The notes under the pieces are model-generated. The model was given only the letters and a program-made list of their open reading frames with translations, searched no databases and was not told the DNA's origin. A stretch of DNA of 31,941 nucleotides, from assembly GCA_964355365.1 (NCBI GenBank), contig CAYHEX010000010.1, positions 1 through 31,941 of the forward strand. Direction: 5' to 3'. The position numbers were made by a program, and so were the translations under genes. Every line of letters begins with the position of its first letter. The first letter of the stretch is position 1. This DNA comes from SCUN01 sp964355365. GTDB lineage: Bacteria > Acidobacteriota > Vicinamibacteria > Vicinamibacterales > SCN-69-37. This document shows positions 1-7,116 of the stretch, in pieces.

Positions 1-47
1 ACTTCGCTTCGCTCGAGGGCAGAGGGCACAGGGCAGAGGGCAGAGGT
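1..47. repeat. 7-bp tandem repeat inside the helicase gene
   Basis: The plus strand reads as tandem GGGCAGA/GGGCACA heptamers; the minus (coding) strand reads CTCTGCC, CTCTGCC, CTGTGCC, CTCTGCC. A 20-base stretch is identical to the repeat at 31448-31479, next to the nrdJ stop. Here it is read through in frame by the helicase gene. Because the edge cuts it, the full length of the insertion is unknown. Confidence 0.75.
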
Positions 48-1942
48 GCGGAAGCTGCCTCCCTGTCCACTTCATCTTTTTCAAGACCCGCTGCCGCCAA
101 GGCCATCCCTGCGGCGTTCTCCACTTCCGGCTGCGGCATCGCGTCGCCGGCGAAGATCTCGAGAATCGTCACCTTCGTGTAGTCGATCGCGTCGGTGTAG
201 TAGTCGCACTCCACCGCGCGCACGAACGCCTTGCGATTGTCGAAGTCGAGCCTCTCGACCTGGAACAGCTGCCCTTCCAGGATGTAGATGGCTTTCTCGT
301 GCAGCACCGACGGGCCGCTCGTAAAGTCGGTCTCGCCGATCACGCGCTCGCCGTTGGTCAGATCGACGATCACGAAGTTGTCGGACGTGACACTGCGCAG
401 ACTCACCGCGTCGGCCGGATACGACTCGTGCGTCCACTGCCACTGCCCGTCGGTGTGGTGCACGAAGCCTTCCTCGCTCAACACCTGCAGCACTTCGTCG
501 ACGTTGATCGAGCCGAAGATGTCGCCGTCGCTGAACGGCATCTCGAACGCGGCGCACTTCACGTGATCGAGCAGGATGTGCAGGTTGTCAGGATTGACCA
601 GCGCGTGCTCGGGCGACGCGCCGAAGAAGTAGTCCGGATGCCGCGCGACAAACTGATCGACCGGCGCGCTCGAGGCGACGAGCACTGCCGCCGATCGCCC
701 TGATCTGCGGCCCGCGCGTCCGGCACGCTGCCACGTCGCCGCGATCGTCCCCGGATAACCCGCCATCACCGCCACATCCAACGCGCCGATGTCGATGCCC
801 AGTTCGAGCGCATTGGTCGACACGACGCAGCGGACGTCCCCATCGCGCAATCCGCGCTCGATCTCACGTCGGCGAATCGGCAAATAGCCCCCGCGATATC
901 CCCGAATCACATCCGCCGCGCCCGGAGGCCCCGCAAAGGCGTCCTTCATGTACGTCGTCAAAATCTCTGTCGAGAGTCGGCTCTGCGCAAAGACAATGAT
1001 CTGCAGTCCGCGCTTCAGGAACTCAATGGCGACGCGGCGAGTCTCTGAAAGATATGACCGTCGGATACCCAGCTGAGCATTCACGACGGGCGGGTTCACA
1101 AAGAGAAAAAACTTCTCGCCGCGCGGCGCGCCGGTCTTGTCGACGATCTCAAACGGTTGCTCGGCAAGCTTCTCGGCCAGTTCCTTCGGATTCGCAATCG
1201 TCGCCGACGAGCAGATGAACGTCGGATTCGATCCGTAGTGCTTGCACACCCTGCGCAGACGGCGAAGGATGTTCGCAAGATGGCTGCCGAACACACCGCG
1301 ATACGTGTGCAGTTCGTCGATGACGACGTATTTCAGGTTCTCGAAGAGCTTCGCCCATCGCGGATGATGCGGCAGGATGCCGGCGTGCACCATATCAGGA
1401 TTGCTCAGCACGACGTGCGCCTTGCCGCGAATCGCGCGACGCGCGTCCTGGGGCGTATCGCCGTCATACGTGAAGACGCCTATTTGATCGCCCGACTGGC
1501 TGCCGATGACTTCCGCCATCTGATGCAGCTCGGCCAGCTGGTCCTGCGCCAGCGCTTTGGTCGGAAACAGATACAGCGCGCGCGACGCCGGATCCTTCAG
1601 GATCGCGTCGAGCACCGGCACGTTGTAACAGAGCGTCTTGCCTGACGCGGTCGGCGTGACGATGACGACGTTGCGACCGTGAAGGGCGTGGTCGATCGCC
1701 TCGGCCTGGTGCGAGTAGAGCTGGTCGATGCCGCGCGACGCGTAGGCCGCGGGCACGCGCGGGTCGAGCGAATCCGGAAATGGCGCATAGACCGCCGCCT
1801 GAGGCGCCAAGCGCCGCACCGCCGTGATGTGCGGGTCGTCGTCACCGGACGTGAGCGACCGCTCGTGGGCCGACAGCATCCGCTGCAGCGCCTGCTGGAG
1901 CGACTCGTCTTTGTTGGCGGTGATCGCCGGGAGGGTTTCCAT
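1..1942 (-). CDS. DEAD/DEAH-box helicase, MrfA/YprA (DUF1998) type, partial
   Basis: The frame is open from an ATG at 1942 to the left edge (647 codons), so the C-terminus is missing. Visible motifs are Walker A TPTASGKT (residues 106-113), Ia FPTKALAQDQ, box II DELH in VIDELHTYRG, motif III SSAT, and the helicase C-domain motifs STNALELGIDIG and QRAGRAGR. DELH together with the GALDVAVMAGYPGT segment is typical of MrfA/YprA-like superfamily 2 helicases, which are 3'-5' DNA helicases linked to DNA repair. Their usual C-terminal cysteine-rich DUF1998 zinc domain would lie outside the window. In the last visible ~20 codons the protein turns into a Pro/Ser-rich stretch (ASAPLPSALCPLPSSE) encoded by a 7-bp tandem repeat that also occurs beside nrdJ. 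This looks like an in-frame insertion in an interdomain linker. The gene is divergent from vapB. Confidence 0.9.
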   Translation of the reverse strand, partial: METLPAITANKDESLQQALQRMLSAHERSLTSGDDDPHITAVRRLAPQAAVYAPFPDSLDPRVPAAYASRGIDQLYSHQAEAIDHALHGRNVVIVTPTASGKTLCYNVPVLDAILKDPASRALYLFPTKALAQDQLAELHQMAEVIGSQSGDQIGVFTYDGDTPQDARRAIRGKAHVVLSNPDMVHAGILPHHPRWAKLFENLKYVVIDELHTYRGVFGSHLANILRRLRRVCKHYGSNPTFICSSATIANPKELAEKLAEQPFEIVDKTGAPRGEKFFLFVNPPVVNAQLGIRRSYLSETRRVAIEFLKRGLQIIVFAQSRLSTEILTTYMKDAFAGPPGAADVIRGYRGGYLPIRRREIERGLRDGDVRCVVSTNALELGIDIGALDVAVMAGYPGTIAATWQRAGRAGRRSGRSAAVLVASSAPVDQFVARHPDYFFGASPEHALVNPDNLHILLDHVKCAAFEMPFSDGDIFGSINVDEVLQVLSEEGFVHHTDGQWQWTHESYPADAVSLRSVTSDNFVIVDLTNGERVIGETDFTSGPSVLHEKAIYILEGQLFQVERLDFDNRKAFVRAVECDYYTDAIDYTKVTILEIFAGDAMPQPEVENAAGMALAAAGLEKDEVDREAASAPLPSALCPLPSSEAK

Positions 1943-2021
1943 GGAGCGGCTTCGATCTTAGCCGCTTTGGCAGGGGCGATCAAAGGGCGAAGCCAGTAGG
2001 ATAATTGCCAGGCTATTGGTA

Positions 2022-2061
2022 TTGACGAGCAACCTGACGACTGACATGATTGATGACATGA
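2022..2061 (+). promoter_or_regulatory. Probable vapBC promoter with direct-repeat operator
   Basis: TTGACG (2022-2027) and CATGAT (2045-2050) are separated by 17 bp. Transcription would start about at the ATG at 2058, giving a leaderless message, which fits the absence of a Shine-Dalgarno sequence. The octamer TGACATGA occurs twice, at 2042-2049 and 2054-2061, over the -10 and the start codon. That is a plausible binding site for the ribbon-helix-helix antitoxin, since toxin-antitoxin operons of this type are usually autoregulated. The site is inferred by eye only. Confidence 0.4.
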
Positions 2062-2282
2062 CCAAGCGTATTACGGCAAATCTGCCCGCGGTCTTGTTGG
2101 ACGAAGCCACGTCGGCGAGCGGCAAGGGCATCACCGAGACGTTGATCGCCGGCTTGGAGCTGGTCAAGCGATCGCGGGCGTTCGCGAAGGCTCAGGCGCT
2201 GCGAGGGAAGATCCATCTGGATCTGGATATGGATGAGATCCGCGAGCGCACTCCGGAAACTCGGGGGCGCTACCAGCCGTGA
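2058..2282 (+). CDS. vapB: VapB-family antitoxin
   Basis: This is a 74-residue protein from ATG 2058. In-frame starts at 2046 (ATG) and 2016 (TTG) are possible but have no ribosome site either. The N-terminus MTKRITANLPAVLLDEA has the alternating pattern of a ribbon-helix-helix DNA-binding strand followed by a helix. The C-terminal half is charged (DLDMDEIRER), as expected for the segment that wraps around and neutralises the toxin. The stop overlaps the GTG start of the PIN-domain gene by four bases (GTGA), so the two are translationally coupled. The antitoxin role is inferred from size, fold pattern and gene order; it could belong to any of several RHH antitoxin subfamilies. Confidence 0.75.
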   Translation: MTKRITANLPAVLLDEATSASGKGITETLIAGLELVKRSRAFAKAQALRGKIHLDLDMDEIRERTPETRGRYQP

Positions 2283-2668
2283 ACGGCGTCGTCGCGGATA
2301 CGTCCGAATGGATCGAGTATCTGGCGGGACGGTCCACCGCGCTGTTTGAACAGTGTCTCGAGACGGGCGCGATCATCGTCCCGCCGATGGTCATCACCGA
2401 ACTGACGAGCGGTGCCAGAACACGCGAAGAGTTCATGGTGATCGAGGATCTGCTCGGGGACCTGCGTCAGCACGGGCCGACGTTTCACTATTTCTCGCGC
2501 GCCGGAGATCTGCGACGACGGCTTCGGGAGAAGGGCCTGTCGGTCTCGCCCGCCGACGCACAGATTGCCCAATGCGCCATCGACCGCGACGCGCCGCTAC
2601 TCACACGCGACGCGGTGTTCTGGAAGATCGCTGCGCTGACGAAGCTCAGACTGGCGATGGTGGCGTGA
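2279..2668 (+). CDS. vapC: VapC-family toxin, PIN-domain ribonuclease
   Basis: This 129-residue protein starts at a GTG that overlaps the vapB stop. It has the PIN-domain acidic residues in the expected order: D7 in VADTSEW, E41 in ITEL, D93 in SPADAQIA and D111 in TRDAVF. VapC toxins are Mg2+-dependent endoribonucleases that cleave tRNA or rRNA and are held inactive by VapB. The length is typical. The next gene on the far side is convergent, and a GGACCTTCAGGTCC palindrome fills the 33-bp gap and may serve as a terminator. The target RNA cannot be told from sequence. Confidence 0.88.
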   Translation: MNGVVADTSEWIEYLAGRSTALFEQCLETGAIIVPPMVITELTSGARTREEFMVIEDLLGDLRQHGPTFHYFSRAGDLRRRLREKGLSVSPADAQIAQCAIDRDAPLLTRDAVFWKIAALTKLRLAMVA

Positions 2669-2679
2669 CGGCAGGTCTC

Positions 2680-2706
2680 CCGCGGACCTGAAGGTCCGCG
2701 GCTACG
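2680..2706 (-). repeat. GGACCTTCAGGTCC palindrome, copy 1
   Basis: Arms CCGCGGACC (2680-2688) and GGTCCGCGG (2693-2701) flank a TGAA loop and are followed by CTACGC. On the minus strand it reads GTAGC then the palindrome. The TAG in this GTAG motif is the stop codon of the symporter gene (2702-2704). The same element recurs at 7025-7112 and 31622-31647. It can form a stem of nine base pairs and may end transcription from both convergent genes, but no T-run follows it. Confidence 0.8.
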
Positions 2707-4051
2707 CTTGTTTCTTGTGCGCGTAGCCCGCGACAATGCCGCTGAGCGCCACGAGCCCGATCATGTTCGGGAACACCTGCAGGCAGTTCATCAGGTCGCC
2801 CCAGGCCCAGACGACGTCGGGCTTGGCGATCGCGCCGAACGGAATCAACAGGCAGTAGATCCAGCGATACGGCATCGTCACGCTGCGGCCCAGGATGTAT
2901 TCGAGGAACTGCTCGCCGTAGTACGCCCAGCCGATCAGCGTCGTGTAGCCGAACAGGAACGCGCAGATCGCGACGATGTAGCCGCCGACGTGCGGGATGG
3001 CCATGTTGAACGCGGAGGCCACTGCGGCGCTGCTGGTCGGGCCCATGTGCCACACGCCGGTCAGCAGAATCGTCATCGCGCTGATCGTCGCGGTGACGAA
3101 TGACACGATGAACACTTCCATCACGGCCTGCATGCCCTGCATCGACGGATCGGTGCTCTTCGCCGTGCCGTATGCGACTGCCGCTGTGCCGTAGCCGGCT
3201 TCATTTGCATAGACGCCGCGCGCAATGCCGTAGCGCATCGCCATGAACATGCCGAAGCCGAGGCCGGAGCGCATCGAGAACGCTTCGGTGACGACCAGCT
3301 TGAGCACGTGCGGAATCTGACCGGCGAAGCTGACGATCACGATGATGCCGCCAATGAGGTAGAGACCCACCTTCAGCGGCGCGAGCTTCTCGGCTGCGGC
3401 GCCGATCGACTTCACGCCGCGGATGATCACCGCCCACGTGAGCACGGCCACAGCCAGACCCGAATACAGCGCCGTGCGCTGCACGTCGCCGAGGATCGGG
3501 AGATTCAGGGTCCCGCTCGGGAACACGAAGTTCATCGCCACGCCGATCGAGTTCGGCTGCGTAAACGGCGTTGTCGTCAACGCCGCGATGCCGGCCACTG
3601 CAGCGTAAATCCAGGCGAGCGTCAGCCCGGTCGACCGACTGCCCACGGTCCGCAGGTAGTACATCGGGCCGCACTTCACGTCTTCGCCGTTGGCGATGCG
3701 GAACTTGATGCCGAGCACCGCTTCCGCGAACTTGATCGACGTGGCGAGGAAGCCGTAGACCCAGATCCAGAAGAGCGCGCCGGGGCCACCCGACACGATC
3801 GCCGTGGCGACGCCGGCGATGTTGCCCGTGCCGATCGACGCGGCCAGCGCCGTCATGAACGACTGGAACGGCGTCAGCGCGCCGCTGGCGCCTTTCGACT
3901 GCGGGGCCACCATCGCGCGCAGCCCGTCGCCGAAGCGGCGGATCTGCACGAATCCCGTGCGAATCGACAGGAACAGACCGCCGCCGAGGAGCAGGACGAT
4001 GATGTAGGGGCGGAAGAGCCAGTCGGCAATCGCCTGAATTGCGTCAGCCAT
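2702..4051 (-). CDS. Alanine/glycine:cation symporter (AGCS family)
   Basis: The 449-residue polytopic membrane protein shows the AGCS (TC 2.A.25) signature around residues 68-87 (FMTALAASIGTGNIAGVATA), the segment GPGALFWIWV, and many hydrophobic helices. Members import alanine or glycine with Na+ or H+ across the inner membrane. Length matches the family (about 450). The ATG at 4051 overlaps the stop of the upstream SDR gene by one base (TGATG), so translation is probably coupled. It is the last gene of a four-gene leftward operon. Its stop TAG lies inside a dispersed palindromic repeat, so the repeat may have set the present C-terminus (HKKQA). Substrate preference is not predictable here. 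Confidence 0.92.
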   Translation of the reverse strand: MADAIQAIADWLFRPYIIVLLLGGGLFLSIRTGFVQIRRFGDGLRAMVAPQSKGASGALTPFQSFMTALAASIGTGNIAGVATAIVSGGPGALFWIWVYGFLATSIKFAEAVLGIKFRIANGEDVKCGPMYYLRTVGSRSTGLTLAWIYAAVAGIAALTTTPFTQPNSIGVAMNFVFPSGTLNLPILGDVQRTALYSGLAVAVLTWAVIIRGVKSIGAAAEKLAPLKVGLYLIGGIIVIVSFAGQIPHVLKLVVTEAFSMRSGLGFGMFMAMRYGIARGVYANEAGYGTAAVAYGTAKSTDPSMQGMQAVMEVFIVSFVTATISAMTILLTGVWHMGPTSSAAVASAFNMAIPHVGGYIVAICAFLFGYTTLIGWAYYGEQFLEYILGRSVTMPYRWIYCLLIPFGAIAKPDVVWAWGDLMNCLQVFPNMIGLVALSGIVAGYAHKKQA

Positions 4052-4830
4052 CAGATGTTGCTCCTGCTCTGTCCACCGTCAACGGTCACTGAGGCGCCCG
4101 TGATCCAGCTCGCCTTCGCGGAGGCGAGAAACGCGACGAGAGCGCCGACTTCTTCGGCCTTGCCAAAGCGGCCGAACGGAATTTCCTTCTTCACGAACTC
4201 GGCCATGCCTTGCGGATCGTCCTGCGTGCGCTTCCACCAGGTGCCGCCCTCGAACGAGATCGAGCCGGGCGCCACGCTGTTCACGCGGATGTTGTCTTTC
4301 GCGAGCTGCTGCGCCATCGCTTTCGCGAGGCTGATCTCCGCCGCCTTCACCGCGTTGTAGGTCATGCGACCGCCGCTTTCGCGGCCCCAGATCGACGCGA
4401 TCATCAGAATGACACCGCCGCCCTGCTTCTGCATCTGCGGCACGACGAGCCGCGACATCCGGACGGCCGGAATCAGCGTCTGGTCGATCGCGATCGCCCA
4501 GTCTTCGTCGGTGGTGTTGACGATGTCGGTGCCCGTGCCCTTGCCGACGTTGTTCACGAGAATGTCGATGCGCTGAAAGTGCGCCAGCGTCTCGGCGACC
4601 ACCGTCGCGGCGCCGTCGGCGGTCGAGACATCCGCCGCAACGGTCAGGACGCGGTCGAAGTGTCCGGCGATCTTGCGCAGGTCAGTCGCGGCCGTGTTCA
4701 GCGCGTCAACGCCGCGGGCGCAGAGCGTAACCCGCGCGCCTTCCTCGACCAGCGCGCGCGCGGAGGCGAGCCCGAGTCCCTGACTCGAACCGGTGATGAT
4801 GGCGACGTTGTCGGTGAGCTGCAGATTCAA
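4051..4830 (-). CDS. SDR-family NAD(P)-dependent oxidoreductase
   Basis: A TTG start at 4830 gives 259 residues; it overlaps the stop of the upstream DUF547 gene by four bases (TTGA). The Rossmann dinucleotide motif TGSSQGLG is at residues 13-20, NNVGKG follows the fourth strand, and the catalytic Ser/Tyr/Lys are seen in IASIWG and YNAVK. The end (GASVTVDGGQ) is typical of classical SDRs such as 3-oxoacyl-ACP reductase-like enzymes. Length is typical. A long upstream extension of the same frame runs over the DUF547 gene in another frame and is not coding. The substrate is unknown; the operon with an alpha/beta hydrolase and an amino-acid symporter does not decide it. Confidence 0.9.
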   Translation of the reverse strand: MNLQLTDNVAIITGSSQGLGLASARALVEEGARVTLCARGVDALNTAATDLRKIAGHFDRVLTVAADVSTADGAATVVAETLAHFQRIDILVNNVGKGTGTDIVNTTDEDWAIAIDQTLIPAVRMSRLVVPQMQKQGGGVILMIASIWGRESGGRMTYNAVKAAEISLAKAMAQQLAKDNIRVNSVAPGSISFEGGTWWKRTQDDPQGMAEFVKKEIPFGRFGKAEEVGALVAFLASAKASWITGASVTVDGGQSRSNI

Positions 4831-5645
4831 TTGGGAGGGCCTCCGGTCAGATCGTTCAGGCGCCAGTCGAAGTCGCCGTATTTCAATTGAAAGGTATTCT
4901 GCAGCAGGAACTCGCGCTCGCTCTGAAAGAGTTTCGGCGCGGCCATGCCGAGCAGCGCCTGCTCGAGCGCACTGCGGCTCACCCACCGCTCGCCCGACTT
5001 TGCGAACGACGCGATGAACGCCTCCTGCCGCCAGCCGAAGATCGGCGACACCGTCACCATGTTGGCCGCGCGGTCGACCTTGAAGCAGGCAATGCGCACG
5101 ACAAACTCCTTCACGACCTGCTCGAGCTGGTCGTTCAGCCGTTCGGCGCGATAGGCCTCGCTGCGCACGCGCCCGCTGCCGACGGCGCCGCGGCCGAGCG
5201 CCAGAAGCGCGCGCGCGTCGCCCATCGGCACGAGGATGGTCTTCTCGATCGCATCCAGCGTCAGCGTCCGGCCGGCCACGCGATGCGGCACCTGCTCGAA
5301 CGAGCCGGGAATCTGCCGGATGCTCTTCTCCGGAAAGTCTTTCGACACGACCTTGATCGGATACTTGTCGATCACCGTCTGCAGCACGAGCGCGTTGTAG
5401 GCGTTGATCCAGAACGCGAGCTGTTCGTCCTTCGACCACGCCGCCACCTGCGCGGCCGGCACGTCAAGTGACTGGACGAACTGGTCGAGCCGGCTCCGGT
5501 CGCTCTTCAGCGCGCCGTAGTAGACGTAGCCGTCCCGCGTGTAGGTGTCGAGCATACGGTCGAGCGGCGCATAGAAATCGCGCGCGGGCTGCGCGCGCGG
5601 CGACATCGCGGCCACGAACAGCATCAGCACCAGCCACTTAACCAA
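4827..5645 (-). CDS. DUF547 domain secreted protein
   Basis: The 272-residue protein starts with a hydrophobic signal-like segment (WLVLMLFVAAMSPRAQP) and carries the DUF547 hallmark FWINAYNALVLQTV. It continues with FPEKSIRQIPGSF and a central RALLALGRGAVGS segment in place of the more usual conserved Arg-Gly-Cys-Pro-type motif. DUF547 has no firmly assigned biochemical role in bacteria. The TTG start at 5645 overlaps the 3' end of the alpha/beta hydrolase gene by eight bases, and the stop overlaps the SDR start, so it sits in the middle of a translationally coupled operon. The family call is firm; function is unknown. Confidence 0.85.
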   Translation of the reverse strand: MVKWLVLMLFVAAMSPRAQPARDFYAPLDRMLDTYTRDGYVYYGALKSDRSRLDQFVQSLDVPAAQVAAWSKDEQLAFWINAYNALVLQTVIDKYPIKVVSKDFPEKSIRQIPGSFEQVPHRVAGRTLTLDAIEKTILVPMGDARALLALGRGAVGSGRVRSEAYRAERLNDQLEQVVKEFVVRIACFKVDRAANMVTVSPIFGWRQEAFIASFAKSGERWVSRSALEQALLGMAAPKLFQSEREFLLQNTFQLKYGDFDWRLNDLTGGPPN

Positions 5646-6471
5646 GGAACTGCTGCAGCGCTGCGTTGAACGCCGTCGCCTGCTCCAGATTCGACATGTG
5701 TCCCGCCCTGGGAATCATCACCAGCTTCGCGCCGGGAATCGTGGCCGCCATCGCTTCGCTCTCGGCCGGTTTGGTCAGCGTGTCTTCCTCACCGCAGATC
5801 ACGAGCGCCGGGCCCGTGAATGCCGCGAGTGTGGCTGTCCGATCGGGTCGCGTCTTCAACGCGCCGAGGGCGCCGACGACCGACTCCGTGCGATTCACTT
5901 CGATCAGGCGGCGCACGGCGTCCGCCAGATCGGGCTGTTCCTGATGCGTCGTCACACCGAGCAGATTCGGCAGCATCGCATCGGCGGCCGCTTTCGCGCC
6001 GTCGCGCTCCACCGCCGCGCGCATCGTGTCGCGGCCGGCGCGGGCCTCTTCGCTATCGGGTGTCATGCGCGTGTCGGCGAGGATCAGGTGCGACACGCGC
6101 TTCGGCGCTCGCGCCGCCACGGCCATGGCGACGTAGCCCCCCATCGACAGGCCGAGGATCGCGGCCTTCGAAATGTCGAGGTGCTCCATCAGCTCGATTA
6201 CATCGGCCGCGTAGTCGTCCACGGTCGCGCCCTCGAGCTGCGCGTCTTCGAACGCGGGGCCCATGCCGCGGAATCCGCGGATGTCAGGCGCGATGAACTG
6301 CCAGCCGAGCGGCACGCGCGCGAGTTGCGGCAACCACATGTCGGCGCTCATCGGAAACGCGTGCAGCAGAATCAACGTGCGCGTGCCCTTGAGCATCTCT
6401 TCGCTGCGGCCGCCGGGCGACGAAAGGTATCGCACGGACCGCGCCAGCAGGTTCGCAACATTGGTGACCAC
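5638..6471 (-). CDS. Alpha/beta-fold hydrolase
   Basis: The fold is clear from LILLHAFPMSADMW (oxyanion-hole region), the nucleophile elbow GLSMGG, the acid in CGEEDTLTKP and the histidine in RAGHMSNLEQ, in the order Ser-Asp-His. The longest frame starts at GTG 6471 (277 residues), but the first 25 residues lie outside the fold. An in-frame ATG at 6396 (MLKGTRTLILLHAF) is a good alternative. The predicted promoter (TTGTAA/TATTCT) would place the transcript start almost on the GTG, so either this is a leaderless message or the ATG is used. It is the first gene of the operon running to the AGCS symporter. It resembles 3-oxoadipate enol-lactonase-like esterases, but the substrate is not certain. 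Confidence 0.88.
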   Translation of the reverse strand: MVTNVANLLARSVRYLSSPGGRSEEMLKGTRTLILLHAFPMSADMWLPQLARVPLGWQFIAPDIRGFRGMGPAFEDAQLEGATVDDYAADVIELMEHLDISKAAILGLSMGGYVAMAVAARAPKRVSHLILADTRMTPDSEEARAGRDTMRAAVERDGAKAAADAMLPNLLGVTTHQEQPDLADAVRRLIEVNRTESVVGALGALKTRPDRTATLAAFTGPALVICGEEDTLTKPAESEAMAATIPGAKLVMIPRAGHMSNLEQATAFNAALQQFLG

Positions 6472-6474
6472 GGG

Positions 6475-6502
6475 AGAATACTAACTGGCTTTCGCCTTAC
6501 AA
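6475..6502 (-). promoter_or_regulatory. Promoter for the hydrolase-DUF547-SDR-AGCS operon
   Basis: On the minus strand TTGTAA (6502-6497) and TATTCT (6480-6475) are 16 bp apart in the 38-bp gap between divergent genes. The plus strand of the same bases contains TACAAT (6498-6503), seven bases before the FKBP gene ATG, so the two promoters may overlap and compete. Prediction by eye only. Confidence 0.4.
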
Positions 6503-6509
6503 TTTCTCC

Positions 6510-7007
6510 ATGCGTCTATCCCGAGTCCTTGCACTGATTCTTGTCACTGCTCTGTCCGGCGTTGCTGCGTGCAGCGAGCCGACGACTGAAGCGCCGGCCA
6601 CCAACACGCCAGCCGCCAGCGCGCCGGCGCCCGCGCCGGCCGCGGTCCCGGCTCCACCCGACGTCGCCAAGCCGCCCGCGGACGCCAGCACCGCGAAGTC
6701 CGGTCTCGCCTGGAAGGTCCTCAAGCCCGGCACCGGCACCATTCATCCAACGCTGCAGTCGACCTTCGTCGTGCATTACACCGGCTGGACGACCGATGGG
6801 CAGATGTTCGATAGCTCGACCCTGCGTGGCGAGCCGCTCGAAATGCCGCTGGCCAGAGTCATCGACGGCTGGAAAGAGGGCATGCAGCTGATGGTCATCG
6901 GAGAAAAGCGCCGTTTCTGGATCCCGGAGATCTTGGCCTACCAAGGTCAACCAGGTAGCCCGGCCGGTATGCTCGTGTTCGACATCGAGCTGCTCGACAT
7001 CAAATAG
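6510..7007 (+). CDS. FKBP-type peptidyl-prolyl cis-trans isomerase, lipoprotein
   Basis: This 165-residue protein has a lipoprotein signal ending in GVAAC (C21), then a disordered Ala/Pro linker (about residues 25-60), then one FKBP domain. The domain is marked by VHYTGWTTDGQMFDSS (residues 88-103), VIDGWKEGMQLM and the end AGMLVFDIELLDI. It should speed prolyl isomerisation of proteins in the periplasm while tethered to a membrane. No Shine-Dalgarno is seen, and a TACAAT box seven bases before the ATG suggests a leaderless message. It stands alone: divergent from the hydrolase operon and followed by a repeat array. The family call is firm; the in vivo client is unknown. Confidence 0.92.
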   Translation: MRLSRVLALILVTALSGVAACSEPTTEAPATNTPAASAPAPAPAAVPAPPDVAKPPADASTAKSGLAWKVLKPGTGTIHPTLQSTFVVHYTGWTTDGQMFDSSTLRGEPLEMPLARVIDGWKEGMQLMVIGEKRRFWIPEILAYQGQPGSPAGMLVFDIELLDIK

Positions 7008-7024
7008 ACATTCGCCATGGCGAG

Positions 7025-7112
7025 TCGTAGTCGGGGACCTTCAGTCGTAGTCGGGGACCTTCAGTCGTAGTCGGGGGACCTTCAGGCGTAGTCGGGGACC
7101 TTCAGGTCCCCG
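7025..7112 (+). repeat. GGACCTTCA tandem array and palindrome, copies 2-5
   Basis: Four tandem units of about 20 bp (CGTAGTCGGGGACCTTCAGT type) start near 7025, 7045, 7065 and 7086. The third has one extra G. Only the last unit carries the second arm, making the full palindrome TCGGGGACC-TTCA-GGTCCCCGA. The array occupies the 109-bp gap between the convergent FKBP and SYLF genes. It is the same element as at 2680 and 31622, here expanded by local duplication of the left arm. It has no spacer diversity, so it is not a CRISPR array. Confidence 0.85.
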
Positions 7113-7116
7113 ATGG

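Noticed and set aside
4051..5439. 462-codon minus-strand frame that seems to fuse an Arg-rich protein to the SDR
   Set aside because: The first ~200 codons overlap the DUF547 gene in another frame and are low-complexity Arg/Ala; the SDR fold begins at TTG 4830.
7025..7112. CRISPR-like array
   Set aside because: Units are contiguous at 20 bp with no spacers, and the unit is a known half of a palindrome found elsewhere in the window.
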